The position numbers and the translations under genes are program-made. The notes under the pieces are model-generated. The model was not told the DNA's origin and ran no database searches. It was given only the letters and a program-made list of their open reading frames with translations. This document shows, piece by piece, positions 38,648-49,534 of a DNA stretch of 64,000 nt; positions within the stretch are counted from its first letter, which is position 1, and each line of letters begins with the position of its first letter. The DNA comes from Buchnera aphidicola (Cinara kochiana kochiana) (GTDB taxonomy: Bacteria > Pseudomonadota > Gammaproteobacteria > Enterobacterales > Enterobacteriaceae): contig NZ_LR217707.1 of NCBI RefSeq assembly GCF_900698905.1, positions 124,001 through 188,000 on the forward strand. Reading direction: 5' to 3'.

Positions 38648-39790
38648 TTATTTTTTTTTTCTTAAAAAAGCCGGAATATCTAAAAAATTTTTTTCATATT
38701 TTTGTGTTTGTCTGAGATTATTATGTACATTTTTTGTATTAGTTGTAGCTTGATGCCTTCTTAAAGATTGATTTCTATAATCTGATAATAATTCATGAGA
38801 TGGTTTGTTTCTGATAAAAGAAGTTTTAGGTCTTTTTTCTATACCGATGCCTGTTGCCACTACAGTTACTCTTAATGAATGATCCATTTGTGGATCTAAT
38901 GAAGTACCAATTACAACTGTGGCATTATCAGAAGAAAATGCACGTATAGTATTTCCGACAGTTTCAAATTCATCTAATCTTAAATCAAAACCAGCAGTAA
39001 TATTTACTAATACTCCTCGAGCTCCTGATAAATCGATATCTTCTAATAATGGGCTAGAAATAGCAATTTCAGATGCTTCTTCAGCTCTGTTTTCACCGGA
39101 TGCTGATCCTGTTCCCATCATAGCATATCCCATTTCTGACATGACCGTTCTGACATCTGCAAAATCTACATTCATTAACCCGGGTCGTGTAATTAGTTCC
39201 GCAATTCCTTGCACGGCACCTTTTAATACATCATTTGCAGCTCCAAAAGCATCTAATAATGATATACCTCGTGTTAATACCTTTAGTAATTTATCATTAG
39301 GAATTGTGATTAAAGAATCAACGTATTTAGACAATTCATTTAATCCTTGTTCAGCAAAATTCATTCTTTTTTTGCCTTCAAAACTAAAAGGTTTAGTGAC
39401 TACCGCAACAGTTAAAATTCCAAGTTCTTTAGCAACTTCTGCAACTACTGGTGCTGCTCCTGTGCCAGTTCCACCACCCATACCTGCTGCTATAAAAACC
39501 ATATCAGCTCCATCTAATGCTGATTTTAATGTTTCTTTATCTTCTTCGGCAGAATCTTTACCTACGTCTGGATTTGCTCCAGCTCCTAATCCTTTAGTAA
39601 TATTGTTACCAATTTGTATGGTTTGCCCGACAGCTATTTTTCTTAATGCTTGTGCATCTGTATTAATGGCAAAAAATTCAACTCCTTCTATTTTTTCACG
39701 CACCATGTGCTCAACAGCATTACTGCCTCCTCCTCCAACACCAATAACTTTAATAACTGCATCATTACTTAATTCGGACGGTTCAAACAT
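38648..39790 (-). CDS. ftsZ: Cell division protein FtsZ
   Basis: Tubulin-like GTPase that forms the division ring. The 380 residues (E. coli 383) have [16 protein letters not shown], the tubulin signature [16 protein letters not shown] near residue 105, [22 protein letters not shown], and the C-terminal [11 protein letters not shown] tail that binds FtsA. An ATG lies three codons upstream, but ATG 39790 gives the standard MFEPSEL start and has GGAGTG ahead. It lies downstream of ftsA in the usual order although the wall-synthesis genes are gone. Confidence 0.98.
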   Translation of the reverse strand: MFEPSELSNDAVIKVIGVGGGGSNAVEHMVREKIEGVEFFAINTDAQALRKIAVGQTIQIGNNITKGLGAGANPDVGKDSAEEDKETLKSALDGADMVFIAAGMGGGTGTGAAPVVAEVAKELGILTVAVVTKPFSFEGKKRMNFAEQGLNELSKYVDSLITIPNDKLLKVLTRGISLLDAFGAANDVLKGAVQGIAELITRPGLMNVDFADVRTVMSEMGYAMMGTGSASGENRAEEASEIAISSPLLEDIDLSGARGVLVNITAGFDLRLDEFETVGNTIRAFSSDNATVVIGTSLDPQMDHSLRVTVVATGIGIEKRPKTSFIRNKPSHELLSDYRNQSLRRHQATTNTKNVHNNLRQTQKYEKNFLDIPAFLRKKK

Positions 39791-39847
39791 AAAATACACT
39801 CCATAATATTGGAATATTTAAAATGATTAAATATTTTTAATATGTAA

Positions 39848-41098
39848 TTATTTGGTTAACCAGTATTTTATTTGGTTAAGTAAATATTTTAAAAATCTCG
39901 GAGATTTATTTTTTTTCCGAGAAGATTTTTGATAATTTTTGCCATATTGCAATAATCCAACAATTGTTGCATATTCAGGTTTATTAATATATTCGGGTAT
40001 TTTAGATATATTGCAGGGTTTTTTTATCATAACCTGTGTATGAAATATTTTTTTTGCACATTTTAATAAATATTTTATTTTAGATGATCCTCCAGTTAAT
40101 ACAACGTTAGATATTTCTTGGTATTTGTTTTTTTTGATATTATGTTTAGTATATAACTTTACAATTTCTTTTTTTACAAGATATAATAGTTCTGTATATC
40201 TCGGTTCAATCACTTCTGTTAATGATTGATAATGACAGTTATCTATTTTTTTACCATTTTTATTTAAAATGTCTAAGTTTTGACATGTCATTGATAAATC
40301 TGCTGTAGCATATCCATATTTTTTTTTTATAAATTCTGCATCTGAATATGATAAAGAAAATGCATAAGCAATATCACGTGTTACGGAATTACCAGCATAG
40401 GGTATAACAATATTATGATATAAAGACCCTTTTATGTAAATACTAGCATGCATTGTTTCGCCGCCCATATCTATTAAGCAAACTCCTGAATTTTTTTCTT
40501 CTTCGGTTAGTACAGATAATCCGGACGCTAATCCAGAAAATATTATTTTTTTAACATGAATACCACATTTTTTAATAGCATTAATAATGTTTTTTTTTAT
40601 ATTCTTATTACCAGTAATTAAATGTACATTAGTTTGCATGCGTATGCCAGATAATCCGATAGGATTTTTAATACCTGATTGGTGATCTACGCGGAACTCT
40701 TGGGGAATAATGTGCAAGATATCATGATTATTTTTTATTTTTACAGACTTAGCAATTTTAATAACTGTTTCTATATCTTTTTTTGTAATTTCTTTATTTT
40801 TAATAGGAGTAATACCAATTTCGTTTTGACAATTAATCTCATTGTGTGATATTGATAAATACACAGAATGTATCTTGTATTTTGCTATTTTTTCTGCTTC
40901 GTGAATAGATGTGTTAATACAGTTTATCAATAATTCTAAATTATTAATGTTACCTTTTTCTATACCTTGAGTTGGATTTTTACTAAAACCAATAATATTC
41001 ATGCTTCCGCATTCAAGAATTTCTCCTATTAAGACAATTATTTTAGTTGTTCCTATTTCTAATCCGGCGATAATATTTTTTTTTGTTAAAAGGTTCAT
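39848..41098 (-). CDS. ftsA: Cell division protein FtsA
   Basis: Actin-like ATPase that tethers FtsZ to the membrane. The 416 residues (E. coli 420) have IAGLEIGTTKIIVLIGE (phosphate 1), CLIDMGGETMHASIY (phosphate 2), the 1C subdomain between them, VVLTGGSSKIKYLLKCA (adenosine motif), and a C-terminal amphipathic helix, PRFLKYLLNQIKYWLTK, that would bind the membrane. Sequence is more diverged than FtsZ. Upstream, where ftsQ, ddlB and the mur genes stand in E. coli, lies 480 bases of empty DNA. Confidence 0.96.
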   Translation of the reverse strand: MNLLTKKNIIAGLEIGTTKIIVLIGEILECGSMNIIGFSKNPTQGIEKGNINNLELLINCINTSIHEAEKIAKYKIHSVYLSISHNEINCQNEIGITPIKNKEITKKDIETVIKIAKSVKIKNNHDILHIIPQEFRVDHQSGIKNPIGLSGIRMQTNVHLITGNKNIKKNIINAIKKCGIHVKKIIFSGLASGLSVLTEEEKNSGVCLIDMGGETMHASIYIKGSLYHNIVIPYAGNSVTRDIAYAFSLSYSDAEFIKKKYGYATADLSMTCQNLDILNKNGKKIDNCHYQSLTEVIEPRYTELLYLVKKEIVKLYTKHNIKKNKYQEISNVVLTGGSSKIKYLLKCAKKIFHTQVMIKKPCNISKIPEYINKPEYATIVGLLQYGKNYQKSSRKKNKSPRFLKYLLNQIKYWLTK

Positions 41099-41578
41099 AA
41101 TTTTTAATTAAATTAGATTTTTATTTTAATGTTGTTAATAATTTTTCATTATAGTGTATGATATACAAGTTTTATGTAAATATAATAGTATTTATTATAT
41201 AGTTTTATATATAGTTATATATATAAAATATTTTAATAGTAAAAATAAATATAAATATATATACGACTGTATATATATTTATATTTATTATTAATTTAAT
41301 TATATTCTATAAATATTTTATTTTATTATAATAAAATTAATAAATAATTTTATTATTATATCACATGCTAAAAATCATTAATTATTTTTAATATATTTTT
41401 TATTGATTCTTAATTTATTAAGTATTTTATATGTATATAAATATAAAATATATTTTTATTAAGATATTATTATTTTTAATGTAATTAAGTGAATATTTGA
41501 TATTAAAATCATTTTTTGAATTATTTTTAATAGTATTACTATACATTTAATTAATTAAATTTACATTTATAAATATCA
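41099..41578. other. Gene-free gap where the murein cluster has been lost
   Basis: In E. coli, ftsQ, ddlB, murC, murG, ftsW, murD, mraY and murF separate ftsA from murE. Here only about 480 bases remain, almost all A/T, with no recognisable remnant in any frame. Confidence 0.65.
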
Positions 41579-43062
41579 TCATATATTATTATTAATAATA
41601 TTTTTTTTTGATAATATGTGTATATATTTAATGATTTTTTTTACTTTTTTTTCTTGTTCTGATATATAGATTATATCATATTTATTTGCTTGATAAAAAA
41701 TAAATTGTATAGCTTTTTTGATTTTATAAAATATAAAAAATTTATTTGTTTTGTAACGATTTGTTATTATATCATTAATAATAGAAACTTCTTGTTTATT
41801 TTCTGGATGATTGTTTATAAACACAACAAAATCAGAAAATTTATCAGAAATACTTCCTATTATTTTTCTTGCACTGATATTACATATTTTTTTATATCCC
41901 AATATACACCAAATTTTTTTATGTTTATAGTATCTTAATGAAGACAATGTTCGATATAATACTTGCGGCAGATGAATATTGTTGATAATGAATAAAGGAT
42001 TATTATGTATTTGAATTTTTTCCATTTTTCGGGGTATAGGACGTAAAAATTTACTGCTTGGAATTAGTATATTTAGAGAATATTTTAATGATAACATTGC
42101 TGACATTGCTAAAAGTATATTAGTAATATTAAAATCACCAATTAATGAACTATATAAATTTCCAGATCCCCATGTTGAATTAAAAAAAATTTTTGTACGT
42201 GAAGTATGATAGATGATTTTTATTGCGTTTATCCAATATTTAAGATTAAAAATATTATTTTTTTTTAGCACTGTTACGGATATGACTTTTTTATTTGTAA
42301 TTTTTTTTATCCAATTATTGGCAATGTTTTCATTTCCATTTAAAAAAATGTTTTTTATTTTATTTTGCTTTAAAAAGGAAAATTTTATCTTTTCTTTTTC
42401 AAACATTGTTTTTTGACCATCTGTATTACTATTAGTTAAATTTGTACATATTATTGATTCAAATTTTAAATAAGATATTTGTTTTTGCATCAGTACTGTA
42501 TATGACATTTCTATTGTAGTGATATCTATTTTTTTTTTGACTAAGCGATATAGTATTTTTTGAATAGAATTATGATAACGTATATTATGACGTATGTTAG
42601 ATTGTGATATGTTTTTTTTATTTTCTAAATCTTTAATTACGCCAATTTTTTTATTAATTAATTGTTCCCATTGTGCAATTAAATTAGTTACAGTAGTTTT
42701 TCCATAAGTTCCTATTACTCCAATTAGTTTAATTTTTTTTTGCGGATAATTAAAAAATCTTTCATATATCTTATGGATATGATCGCTTAATTTTTTAAAA
42801 TAAATAATAAGTGTATTATATTGTGTAGATATACATAATCCGTGTTTATTTTTTTTTGTTTCATATAAAATAACATTTGCATTATTTTTTATCGCATTGG
42901 TAATAGAATATTTATGTATATTGTTTTTTTTTTTAATGATATAAATAAATCACCAATTTTTATTTTTTGATTACATTGAGTAATATTGCAGATTTTTTTT
43001 TGGGGAATATTATTAATCCAAGGATTTAATAATGTTTGAATGTTATCTATTTTTTTTATCAT
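41579..43062 (-). pseudogene. murE: Decaying murE (UDP-MurNAc-tripeptide synthetase)
   Basis: MurE adds meso-diaminopimelate to UDP-MurNAc-L-Ala-D-Glu. Reading from ATG 43062 gives MIKKIDNIQTLLNPW, then KIGDLFISL, and a frame break in an 11-A run (42934-42924 on the coding strand); one more A would join it to the rest, which is open to 41579. The ATP loop is GTYGKTTVT where the family has GTNGKT. The VDYAHTPDAL motif has become INNIHLPQVL, the DAP-binding DNPR is NNHPE, and GKGHEDYQ is SEQEKKV. GDFNITNILLAMSAML and IWCILGYKK still show the family. Catalysis is very unlikely, frameshift or not. The long open stretch suggests recent loss. Confidence 0.85.
42924..42934 (-). other. Frameshifting run of 11 A (coding strand) in murE
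   Basis: The frames on either side of this run differ by one base; twelve A would be in phase. It is the third homopolymer-borne frameshift in the window, but here the encoded protein is also degraded. Confidence 0.75.
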
Positions 43063-43148
43063 AGTATAATGTTGTTTGGATGATTTTAATTTATAAATTA
43101 TATATATAATACTTATATAATGTAAGTTTTATTTAAAAATTATTTAAT

Positions 43149-44069
43149 TTATAGTATTTCTGCAATTCTTAAGATTGCACTACGTGCACGAGGATTTTTA
43201 TTAATTTCCTTATTACTAGGTTTAATTTTTTTAATAATTTTTAATTTTTTTGTTGAATATTGTATTATTTGGTCATTATTTATAGGCAATCCTTTAGGAA
43301 TACAGGTATATCCGCTATTTTTTTTAAAAAAATTTTTTATAATTCTGCCTTCAATAGAATGAAAACTAATAATAACTAGTCTTGCTTTTTTCTTTAATAT
43401 TTTTGTTGAAATACATAATATTTTTTTCAATGATTCTATTTCGCAATTAATATAAATACGTATAGCTTGAAAAGTACGTGTAGCAGGATGTTTATATTTA
43501 TTTTTTTTTGGAATGATTTTTTTGATGATTTTTACTAAATCAAGTGTATTCATGATAAGTTTTTTTTTATTTTTTTCACAAATAGCATAAGAAATTTTTT
43601 TTGCGTATCGTTCTTCTCCAAAAGTTTTTAAAACATACTCTATTTTTTTTTGACTTGCTTTTTGCAACCATTTCCATGCCGGTATTCCTGATTGATTATT
43701 CATGCGCATGTCTAAAGGTCCGTTTTTCATAAATGAAAATCCTCTACTCGCTGTATCTATCTGTATTGATGAAATTCCTAAATCTAATAAAATTCCGTCA
43801 ATGAATTTATTATGACGGCAATATAAATTTTCGATAACATGAGAAAAATTTCCATGTTTAATAAAAAATCTGTTATCTCGGATTTTTTTTCCTAGATTAA
43901 TAGAGTATGGATCTTGGTCAATAGCATATAGAGCTCCTTTTGGTCCGATATTTTTTAATATTTCTAATGAATGTCCGCCTGATCCGAATGTTGCATCAAT
44001 GTACGTACCTGTTGGTTTGATTTGTAAAGCATTAATCGATTCTTTTAATAGTACTGGTATATGTAGCAT
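43149..44069 (-). CDS. rsmH: 16S rRNA m4C1402 methyltransferase
   Basis: Also MraW. Methylates N4 of C1402 in 16S rRNA. The 306 residues (E. coli 313) start MLHIPVLLKESINAL, with the SAM motif YIDATFGSGGHS, YAIDQDPYS, GILLDLGISSIQID, RGFSFMKNGPLDMRMN, HPATRTFQAIRIYIN and VIISFHSIEGRIIKNFF. It is normally first in the mra/mur/fts cluster. Here ftsL and ftsI, which follow it in E. coli, are gone and the decaying murE starts 86 bases on. Confidence 0.96.
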   Translation of the reverse strand: MLHIPVLLKESINALQIKPTGTYIDATFGSGGHSLEILKNIGPKGALYAIDQDPYSINLGKKIRDNRFFIKHGNFSHVIENLYCRHNKFIDGILLDLGISSIQIDTASRGFSFMKNGPLDMRMNNQSGIPAWKWLQKASQKKIEYVLKTFGEERYAKKISYAICEKNKKKLIMNTLDLVKIIKKIIPKKNKYKHPATRTFQAIRIYINCEIESLKKILCISTKILKKKARLVIISFHSIEGRIIKNFFKKNSGYTCIPKGLPINNDQIIQYSTKKLKIIKKIKPSNKEINKNPRARSAILRIAEIL

Positions 44070-44219
44070 AATTTTTATAATTAAATTTAAATTTATACAT
44101 TCTCTAAAACATTATTTTTTTTAAAAAACAAAAAATTTTTAGATATTTAATAGAAAATGTATAAATAGTTATAATAGATTTTATATTAATTAATAGGATT
44201 AATTCGTTGTTGTTATTTA

Positions 44220-44699
44220 TTAACAACAATCAATACTAATTACACCGGATCTAGACGATTCTATAATTTTAAAAGATTTTTTAATAATTTTTAAAAATGA
44301 ATCAATGATATGATTAGTACCTGTAATTTGGATAATATATCGCTCTAAAGAATAATCAATAAGAATACCATGATAAATTTCCATTAATTGGTTAATTTTA
44401 TGTAGGTTTTTAAAATCTTTTATTTTAATTTTTATTAATAAAATTTCTCTTTCTATGTAATTTTTATTAGTAATCTCTATTACTTGATAAACGTCAATTA
44501 ATTTTTGTAATTGTTTTTCGATTTGTTCAATAGTTTTTTTATTTCCAAAAGTCTGTATAGTTAATCGAGATATTTTATTATCTTCGGTTGGGGCTACTGT
44601 AAGGCTATCTATATTATATCCACGTTGTGAAAATAGACCTATTACACGAGATAATGCCCCCGATTCATTTTCTAATAAAATTGATAAAATTCGGCGCAT
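44220..44699 (-). CDS. ilvH: Acetolactate synthase III small subunit
   Basis: Regulatory subunit that activates IlvI and confers valine inhibition. The 159 residues (E. coli 163) start MRRILSILLENESGALSRVIGLFSQRGYNIDSLTV (family core), an ACT domain with the valine-site residues, followed by a second ACT-like domain. It follows ilvI by nine bases in the same operon. Confidence 0.96.
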   Translation of the reverse strand: MRRILSILLENESGALSRVIGLFSQRGYNIDSLTVAPTEDNKISRLTIQTFGNKKTIEQIEKQLQKLIDVYQVIEITNKNYIEREILLIKIKIKDFKNLHKINQLMEIYHGILIDYSLERYIIQITGTNHIIDSFLKIIKKSFKIIESSRSGVISIDCC

Positions 44700-44708
44700 A
44701 ATTTATAT

Positions 44709-46433
44709 TTATCCTGTTTTTTGTAATAACATATCGTTCATACCACCATTTTTAATTTGCATAGGATAAATATGTTCATTAGGATCTATTTCTACATCTA
44801 CAAATACTAATGATCCTAATTGAACCTTTTTTATAGCTATTTTTAATTTTTCAATAACTTCGTTTGGTGTTTTAATTTGCAATCCTGTGTGTCCGTATGA
44901 TTCAGCCAACGCTATAAAATTAGGTAATGATTTCATATATGAATGAGAATGTCTACCTGAATATATTATATCTTGCCATTGTTTTACCATTCCTAAAGAT
45001 TTATTATTTAAGTTAATAATTAATATCGCTAAGTTATATTGTTTAGCTGTAGATAATTCTTGTATATTCATTTGTATACTCCCATCTCCAGTAATACAAA
45101 TAACAAGTTCTTTTGGAAATGCTATTTTAACACCTAATGCTGCCGGTAAACCAAATCCCATAGTACCTAATCCGCCAGAATTGATCCAATAACGGGGTTT
45201 ATTAAAAGTATAATGCAGTGCAGTAAACATTTGATGTTGCCCGACATCTGATGTTATATAGGCTTTACCTTGGGTTAAATTGTATAATGTTGTAAGAAAA
45301 TTTTGTGGTTTGATTTTATCTTTATAATTTCTAACATTAATAATATTTATTTTTTTCCATTTATTAATTTTTTTCCACCATTTTTTTAAATAAAAATGAG
45401 GTCTATTAAGGGAATGTGTGTTAATAGTTTTTAACATTTTTGTTAATATTTTTTTAGCATCCCCAATAATTGGAATATCTGCCGTAATAGTTTTTGAAAT
45501 AGAGGTTGGATCAATATCAATGTGTATAATTTGAGCGTGAGGACAATATTTTTCTATATTATTGGTAGTTCTATCATCAAATCTTACTCCAATAGCTAAG
45601 ATAGTGTCAGAATGATGCATTGCCATATTTGCCGCATATGTTCCATGCATTCCTAGCATTGATAAACATTGTGGGTGATTACCAGGAAAAGAGCCCAACG
45701 ACATAAGAGACATAGTAACCGGGATATTAAGAATGGTTGCTAACGAATATAATTCAATATGACTATTTGAACTAATAACACCGCCGCCAGCATAAATAAT
45801 TGGTTTTTTAGATATTAATAATGTATGTATGGCATGCTTTATATTTTTTGTATAGTTTTTTTTTTTGGTAATATAAGATCTAATATAAACAGTATTAGGC
45901 CAAATATAAGTTTTTTTTATTTTTTGATCTAAAATGTTTTTTGGTAAATCGATAACAATTGGTCCAGGTCTTCCGCTAGATGCTAATAAATATGATTTTC
46001 TAAAAATTAACGGAATATCTTCAGTTTTTTTAACTAAAAAGCTATGTTTGACAATTGGTCTCGAGATACCCATCATATCACATTCTTGAAAGGCATCAAG
46101 TCCAATTAGATTGGAAGATACTTGTCCTGAAATAACAATCATTGGTATGGAATCCATATAGGCTGTTGCAATACCGGTTATTGCGTTAGTTGCTCCTGGA
46201 CCGGAAGTTACTAATACTACTCCAACTTTTCCGGTACATCTTGCATAACCATCAGCCATATGTGTAGCGCCTTGCTCATGTCTGACTAATATGTGTTGTA
46301 TTTTTTTATGACCGATAGTAAATATAGCATCATATATATCTAATACAGCTCCACCAGGATAACCGAATATTGTGTCTATCTTTAAATCTATTAATGACTG
46401 TATGACCATTTCAGCGCCTGATAATAATGTCAT
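44709..46433 (-). CDS. ilvI: Acetolactate synthase III large subunit
   Basis: TPP and FAD enzyme for the first common step to valine, leucine and isoleucine. The 574 residues equal the E. coli length. The catalytic glutamate is in [17 protein letters not shown] near residue 50, FAD-site [21 protein letters not shown] follows in parts, and the TPP motif is [14 protein letters not shown] with [10 protein letters not shown]. It begins [28 protein letters not shown] in keeping with the family. Two copies of ATACAGTA lie upstream. Confidence 0.97.
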   Translation of the reverse strand: MTLLSGAEMVIQSLIDLKIDTIFGYPGGAVLDIYDAIFTIGHKKIQHILVRHEQGATHMADGYARCTGKVGVVLVTSGPGATNAITGIATAYMDSIPMIVISGQVSSNLIGLDAFQECDMMGISRPIVKHSFLVKKTEDIPLIFRKSYLLASSGRPGPIVIDLPKNILDQKIKKTYIWPNTVYIRSYITKKKNYTKNIKHAIHTLLISKKPIIYAGGGVISSNSHIELYSLATILNIPVTMSLMSLGSFPGNHPQCLSMLGMHGTYAANMAMHHSDTILAIGVRFDDRTTNNIEKYCPHAQIIHIDIDPTSISKTITADIPIIGDAKKILTKMLKTINTHSLNRPHFYLKKWWKKINKWKKINIINVRNYKDKIKPQNFLTTLYNLTQGKAYITSDVGQHQMFTALHYTFNKPRYWINSGGLGTMGFGLPAALGVKIAFPKELVICITGDGSIQMNIQELSTAKQYNLAILIINLNNKSLGMVKQWQDIIYSGRHSHSYMKSLPNFIALAESYGHTGLQIKTPNEVIEKLKIAIKKVQLGSLVFVDVEIDPNEHIYPMQIKNGGMNDMLLQKTG

Positions 46434-46482
46434 TTGTGATAAATCCTTGTATATAGCAGTATTTTGAATGTACCAATAAAAT

Positions 46483-46516
46483 ATACAGTAATTGATGTGA
46501 TTATTATCATACAGTA
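46483..46516 (-). repeat. Paired ATACAGTA elements upstream of ilvI
   Basis: ATACAGTA occurs at 46483-46490 and 46509-46516 on the + strand (TACTGTAT on the coding strand), 26 bases apart, about 50-80 bases ahead of the ilvI start. No known regulator is assigned; chance in A/T-rich DNA is possible. Confidence 0.4.
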
Positions 46517-46565
46517 TATATTATATTTTATAAATTTATTAATAATTAATATTAGTGAATAATAC

Positions 46566-46581
46566 CCGCCTTATCAGGCGG
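46566..46581 (-). terminator. Putative terminator of dapD
   Basis: CCGCC (46566-46570) and GGCGG (46577-46581) form a five-base G/C stem with a six-base loop, 36 bases past the dapD stop. GTATTATTC follows on the - strand. All five pairs are G/C, which is exceptional here. Confidence 0.55.
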
Positions 46582-46616
46582 ATAAAAGTAGTGATAAAAA
46601 TTATTTTTAATTATAT

Positions 46617-47450
46617 TTAATTAATTGTTATGCCTCGAAGTAAGCTGTTTAATTCAGTTTTTTTTAATGTATTGTTATCAACTTTTTTGACTATTACTGC
46701 ACAGTATAAGTGTATATTATTATGGTTCTTAGATGGTAATGTTCCTGATACTACAACCGATCCGGAAGGAACTCGTCCATATAATATTTTTCCTGTTTCT
46801 CGATCATAAATTTTAGTACTTTGACTAATATATACTCCCATAGAAATTACTGAATTTTTTTCTACAATTACGCCTTCGACTATTTCAGATCTTGCTCCAA
46901 TAAAACAATTATCTTCTATAATAGTGGGATTATTTTGTAAAGGTTCTAGAACACCCCCTATACCTACACCTCCGGATATGTGTACATTACAACCAATTTG
47001 TGCGCACGATCCGATCGTTGCCCAGGCATCTATCATAGTATTTTTTCCTATATAAGCTCCGATATTTACAAAACTAGGCATAAGTACAACATTTTTACCA
47101 ATAAATGCACCAAATCGAACTATTGAATTAGGAACTGTTCGTACGGAGTCTTCAATAAAATTTGATTCATTATAATTTTTATATTTTAAAGGTATTTTAT
47201 CATAAAATACATTATTTGATGTTTTTATAATTTTATTACTTTTAGAATATAGGTATAATAATACGCATTTTTTTATCCATTGGTGTGTAATCCAAGTACC
47301 ATTAATTTTTTCTGCAATTCTAATGGTTCCAGAGTTTAATTTTGAAATTGTTTTATTAATATAAGATTTTTCAATTTTTGTAATCTGATAGTGATGATCT
47401 TTAATTTTTTTTTCAAAAATTTTTTCTATATGATCTTGTGTTTTTATCAT
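46617..47450 (-). CDS. dapD: Tetrahydrodipicolinate N-succinyltransferase
   Basis: Uses succinyl-CoA in the pathway to meso-diaminopimelate and lysine. The 277 residues (E. coli 274) have a helical N-terminal domain and a left-handed beta-helix of hexapeptide repeats from about residue 105 to 225 (for example [21 protein letters not shown], only the pattern is meant, and IGGVLEP and [11 protein letters not shown]). DAP from this pathway can no longer go into a wall made by MurE, so the likely purpose is lysine. It lies between map and ilvI. Confidence 0.97.
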   Translation of the reverse strand: MIKTQDHIEKIFEKKIKDHHYQITKIEKSYINKTISKLNSGTIRIAEKINGTWITHQWIKKCVLLYLYSKSNKIIKTSNNVFYDKIPLKYKNYNESNFIEDSVRTVPNSIVRFGAFIGKNVVLMPSFVNIGAYIGKNTMIDAWATIGSCAQIGCNVHISGGVGIGGVLEPLQNNPTIIEDNCFIGARSEIVEGVIVEKNSVISMGVYISQSTKIYDRETGKILYGRVPSGSVVVSGTLPSKNHNNIHLYCAVIVKKVDNNTLKKTELNSLLRGITIN

Positions 47451-47609
47451 GTGTATTATTGACCTGTTATGATGATATAATTACTATTATATTTTAATAT
47501 AGCGTAGCAATAAAATTATTAAATAAACTTTAAAAATTTTATTTTTGAAAAATTTAAAGATTTTATTGTTATTAGGAATAATTTTTTGAATATCTTATAT
47601 GTATATCTT

Positions 47610-48401
47610 TTATATATTAATAAAAATTTTTGGAATTTTTTCGTTTTCTTGATGTGTTATTACTTCGCATCCAGTATCGGTAACTAAAATTGTATGTTCG
47701 TATTGCGCAGATAAACCGCCGTCTTGTGTTTTTACTGTCCATCCGTCTTTCATACATTGTATATGTGATGATTTTTCATTTACCATAGGTTCTATAGTAA
47801 AAACCATGTTTTTTTGCATAATTGTGTGGTCGTTTTTATTATAAAAATGCAAAATATACGGTAATTCATGAAAATTCTTTCCTATTCCATGTCCACAGTA
47901 TTCTTTAACTATTGAAAATTTATTTTTTTCTACATATTTTTGAATAATATATCCAATTTTATTTATTTTGACGCCGTGTTTAACGCATTTTAATGATAAA
48001 TAAAGACTATTCTGGGTAATTTTACATAATAATTTGTGTTTGTTTGTTACTAATCCTACCAAAAACATTTTAGATGCATCAGCATAATAGTTATTTTTAA
48101 TTACTGATACATCTATATTTACAATATCTCCATTTTTTAAAAATAATTTTTTATTTGGAATTCCATGACAAACAACATCATTAACAGAAATACATATAGA
48201 TTTGGGAAAATTATTATACCCTAAACATGCTGGTATAGATTTTTTAACATGAGTGATATAGTTATGACAAATATCATTTATATCTTTGGTTGATATATCA
48301 GGCACTATATATGGTTGGATCATTTTGAGTACATCAGCTGTTATTTTGCCAGATATTCGTATTTGTTGGAGGTCATATTTGCTTTTTAATATATTTTTCA
48401 T
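47610..48401 (-). CDS. map: Methionine aminopeptidase type I
   Basis: Removes the initiator methionine from new proteins. The 263 residues (E. coli 264) keep all five metal ligands: the two aspartates in VNIDVSVIKNNYYADASKMF, the histidine in CGHGIGKNFHELP, and the glutamates in FTIEPMVN and QYEHTILVT. It is divergent from rpsB, the same arrangement as in E. coli. Confidence 0.97.
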   Translation of the reverse strand: MKNILKSKYDLQQIRISGKITADVLKMIQPYIVPDISTKDINDICHNYITHVKKSIPACLGYNNFPKSICISVNDVVCHGIPNKKLFLKNGDIVNIDVSVIKNNYYADASKMFLVGLVTNKHKLLCKITQNSLYLSLKCVKHGVKINKIGYIIQKYVEKNKFSIVKEYCGHGIGKNFHELPYILHFYNKNDHTIMQKNMVFTIEPMVNEKSSHIQCMKDGWTVKTQDGGLSAQYEHTILVTDTGCEVITHQENEKIPKIFINI

Positions 48402-48753
48402 ATCGACAGATTAATTTATTTTTATTTTTTGTTTGTACAAAATACTTTATATTGAGAATAACAATCATTTTTACAAATAAACGTAATGTAAAATTTATGG
48501 TATGTATTTATTAAAATATAAAAAACGATATCAATAATATTATTATATTATGATATAATATATTTTATATAAAAATACATAGGATAGAATTTTTCTATTT
48601 AATAAATTAAATATTTTCATTATTAGTAATGATTAAAAATACTATTTTATTTCTAAACAAATATTAATTAATAAGATTTTATTTTTTATATTAACTTGTA
48701 TATTATTATATTAACATATTTTTTTTTATTTTAAAAATTATAGGAGAATAGTT
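48402..48753. other. Divergent intergenic region between map and rpsB
   Basis: About 350 A/T-rich bases that must carry the promoters of both units. TATAAT occurs near 48555 without a convincing -35. An AGGAG precedes rpsB. I see no conserved leader structure for autogenous S2 control. Confidence 0.5.
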
Positions 48754-49479
48754 ATGGATATTCCTTTAATGAAGAATATGATTAAAGCAGGTGTTCATTT
48801 TGGGCATCAAACACGATATTGGAATCCAAAAATGAAGCCGTTTATTTTTGGTATTAAAAATAAAGTACATATAATTAATTTAGAAAAAACTTTACCGTTA
48901 TTTCATTTAGCTATTACAGAACTTAAAAGAATTATTAGTTATAATGGACGAATATTATTTGTAGGAACTAAGCGGTCTGCTAGTACGGGAATAAAATTTA
49001 TTGCATTATCATGTCATCAGTTTTATGTTAATCATCGTTGGTTAGGTGGTATGTTAACTAATTGGAAAACAGTAAGACAATCTATTAATAAATTGAAAGA
49101 TTTAGAAAAACAATCTACTGATGGTACATTCGATAAATTAACAAAAAAAGAAGCTTTATTGCGAACACGATCTTTAAATAAACTAGAGAATAGTTTAGGC
49201 GGTATTAAAAATATGGGAGGTTTACCTGATGCGATTTTTGTGATTGATACTATGCATGAACATATAGCAATTCAAGAAGCTAATCATTTAGGGATACCTG
49301 TATTTGCTATAGTAGATACTAATTCTAGTCCTGAAGGTGTTGATTATATTATTCCAGGTAATGATGATGCAATTAAATCAATTAATTTATATTTAAGTAT
49401 TTTATCTGATTCTTTATCTAAATGTTATAAAAAAAAACAAGAATCACTCATTTTAAAGAAAAGATTACAAGAATCATAA
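48754..49479 (+). CDS. rpsB: 30S ribosomal protein S2
   Basis: A peripheral protein of the small subunit. The 241 residues equal the E. coli length. [22 protein letters not shown] (the conserved start), [23 protein letters not shown] and [18 protein letters not shown] are diagnostic. AGGAG lies seven to eleven bases ahead of the ATG. It leads an rpsB-tsf-pyrH-frr group. Confidence 0.98.
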   Translation: MDIPLMKNMIKAGVHFGHQTRYWNPKMKPFIFGIKNKVHIINLEKTLPLFHLAITELKRIISYNGRILFVGTKRSASTGIKFIALSCHQFYVNHRWLGGMLTNWKTVRQSINKLKDLEKQSTDGTFDKLTKKEALLRTRSLNKLENSLGGIKNMGGLPDAIFVIDTMHEHIAIQEANHLGIPVFAIVDTNSSPEGVDYIIPGNDDAIKSINLYLSILSDSLSKCYKKKQESLILKKRLQES

Positions 49480-49534
49480 TCTTAATATTTATTAAATAAT
49501 ATAGTAACAGTTTTAAATTTGGATGATTAATAGA

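Noticed and set aside
38919-39806. 295-codon open frame on the + strand opposite ftsZ
   Set aside because: It is a codon-by-codon shadow of the well-conserved ftsZ, rich in Ser, Pro and Ala as expected of a reverse frame, with no ribosome site and no family resemblance.
46483-46516. LexA-type operator ahead of ilvI
   Set aside because: CTGTAT is present twice, but as direct repeats rather than the CTGT-N8-ACAG palindrome.
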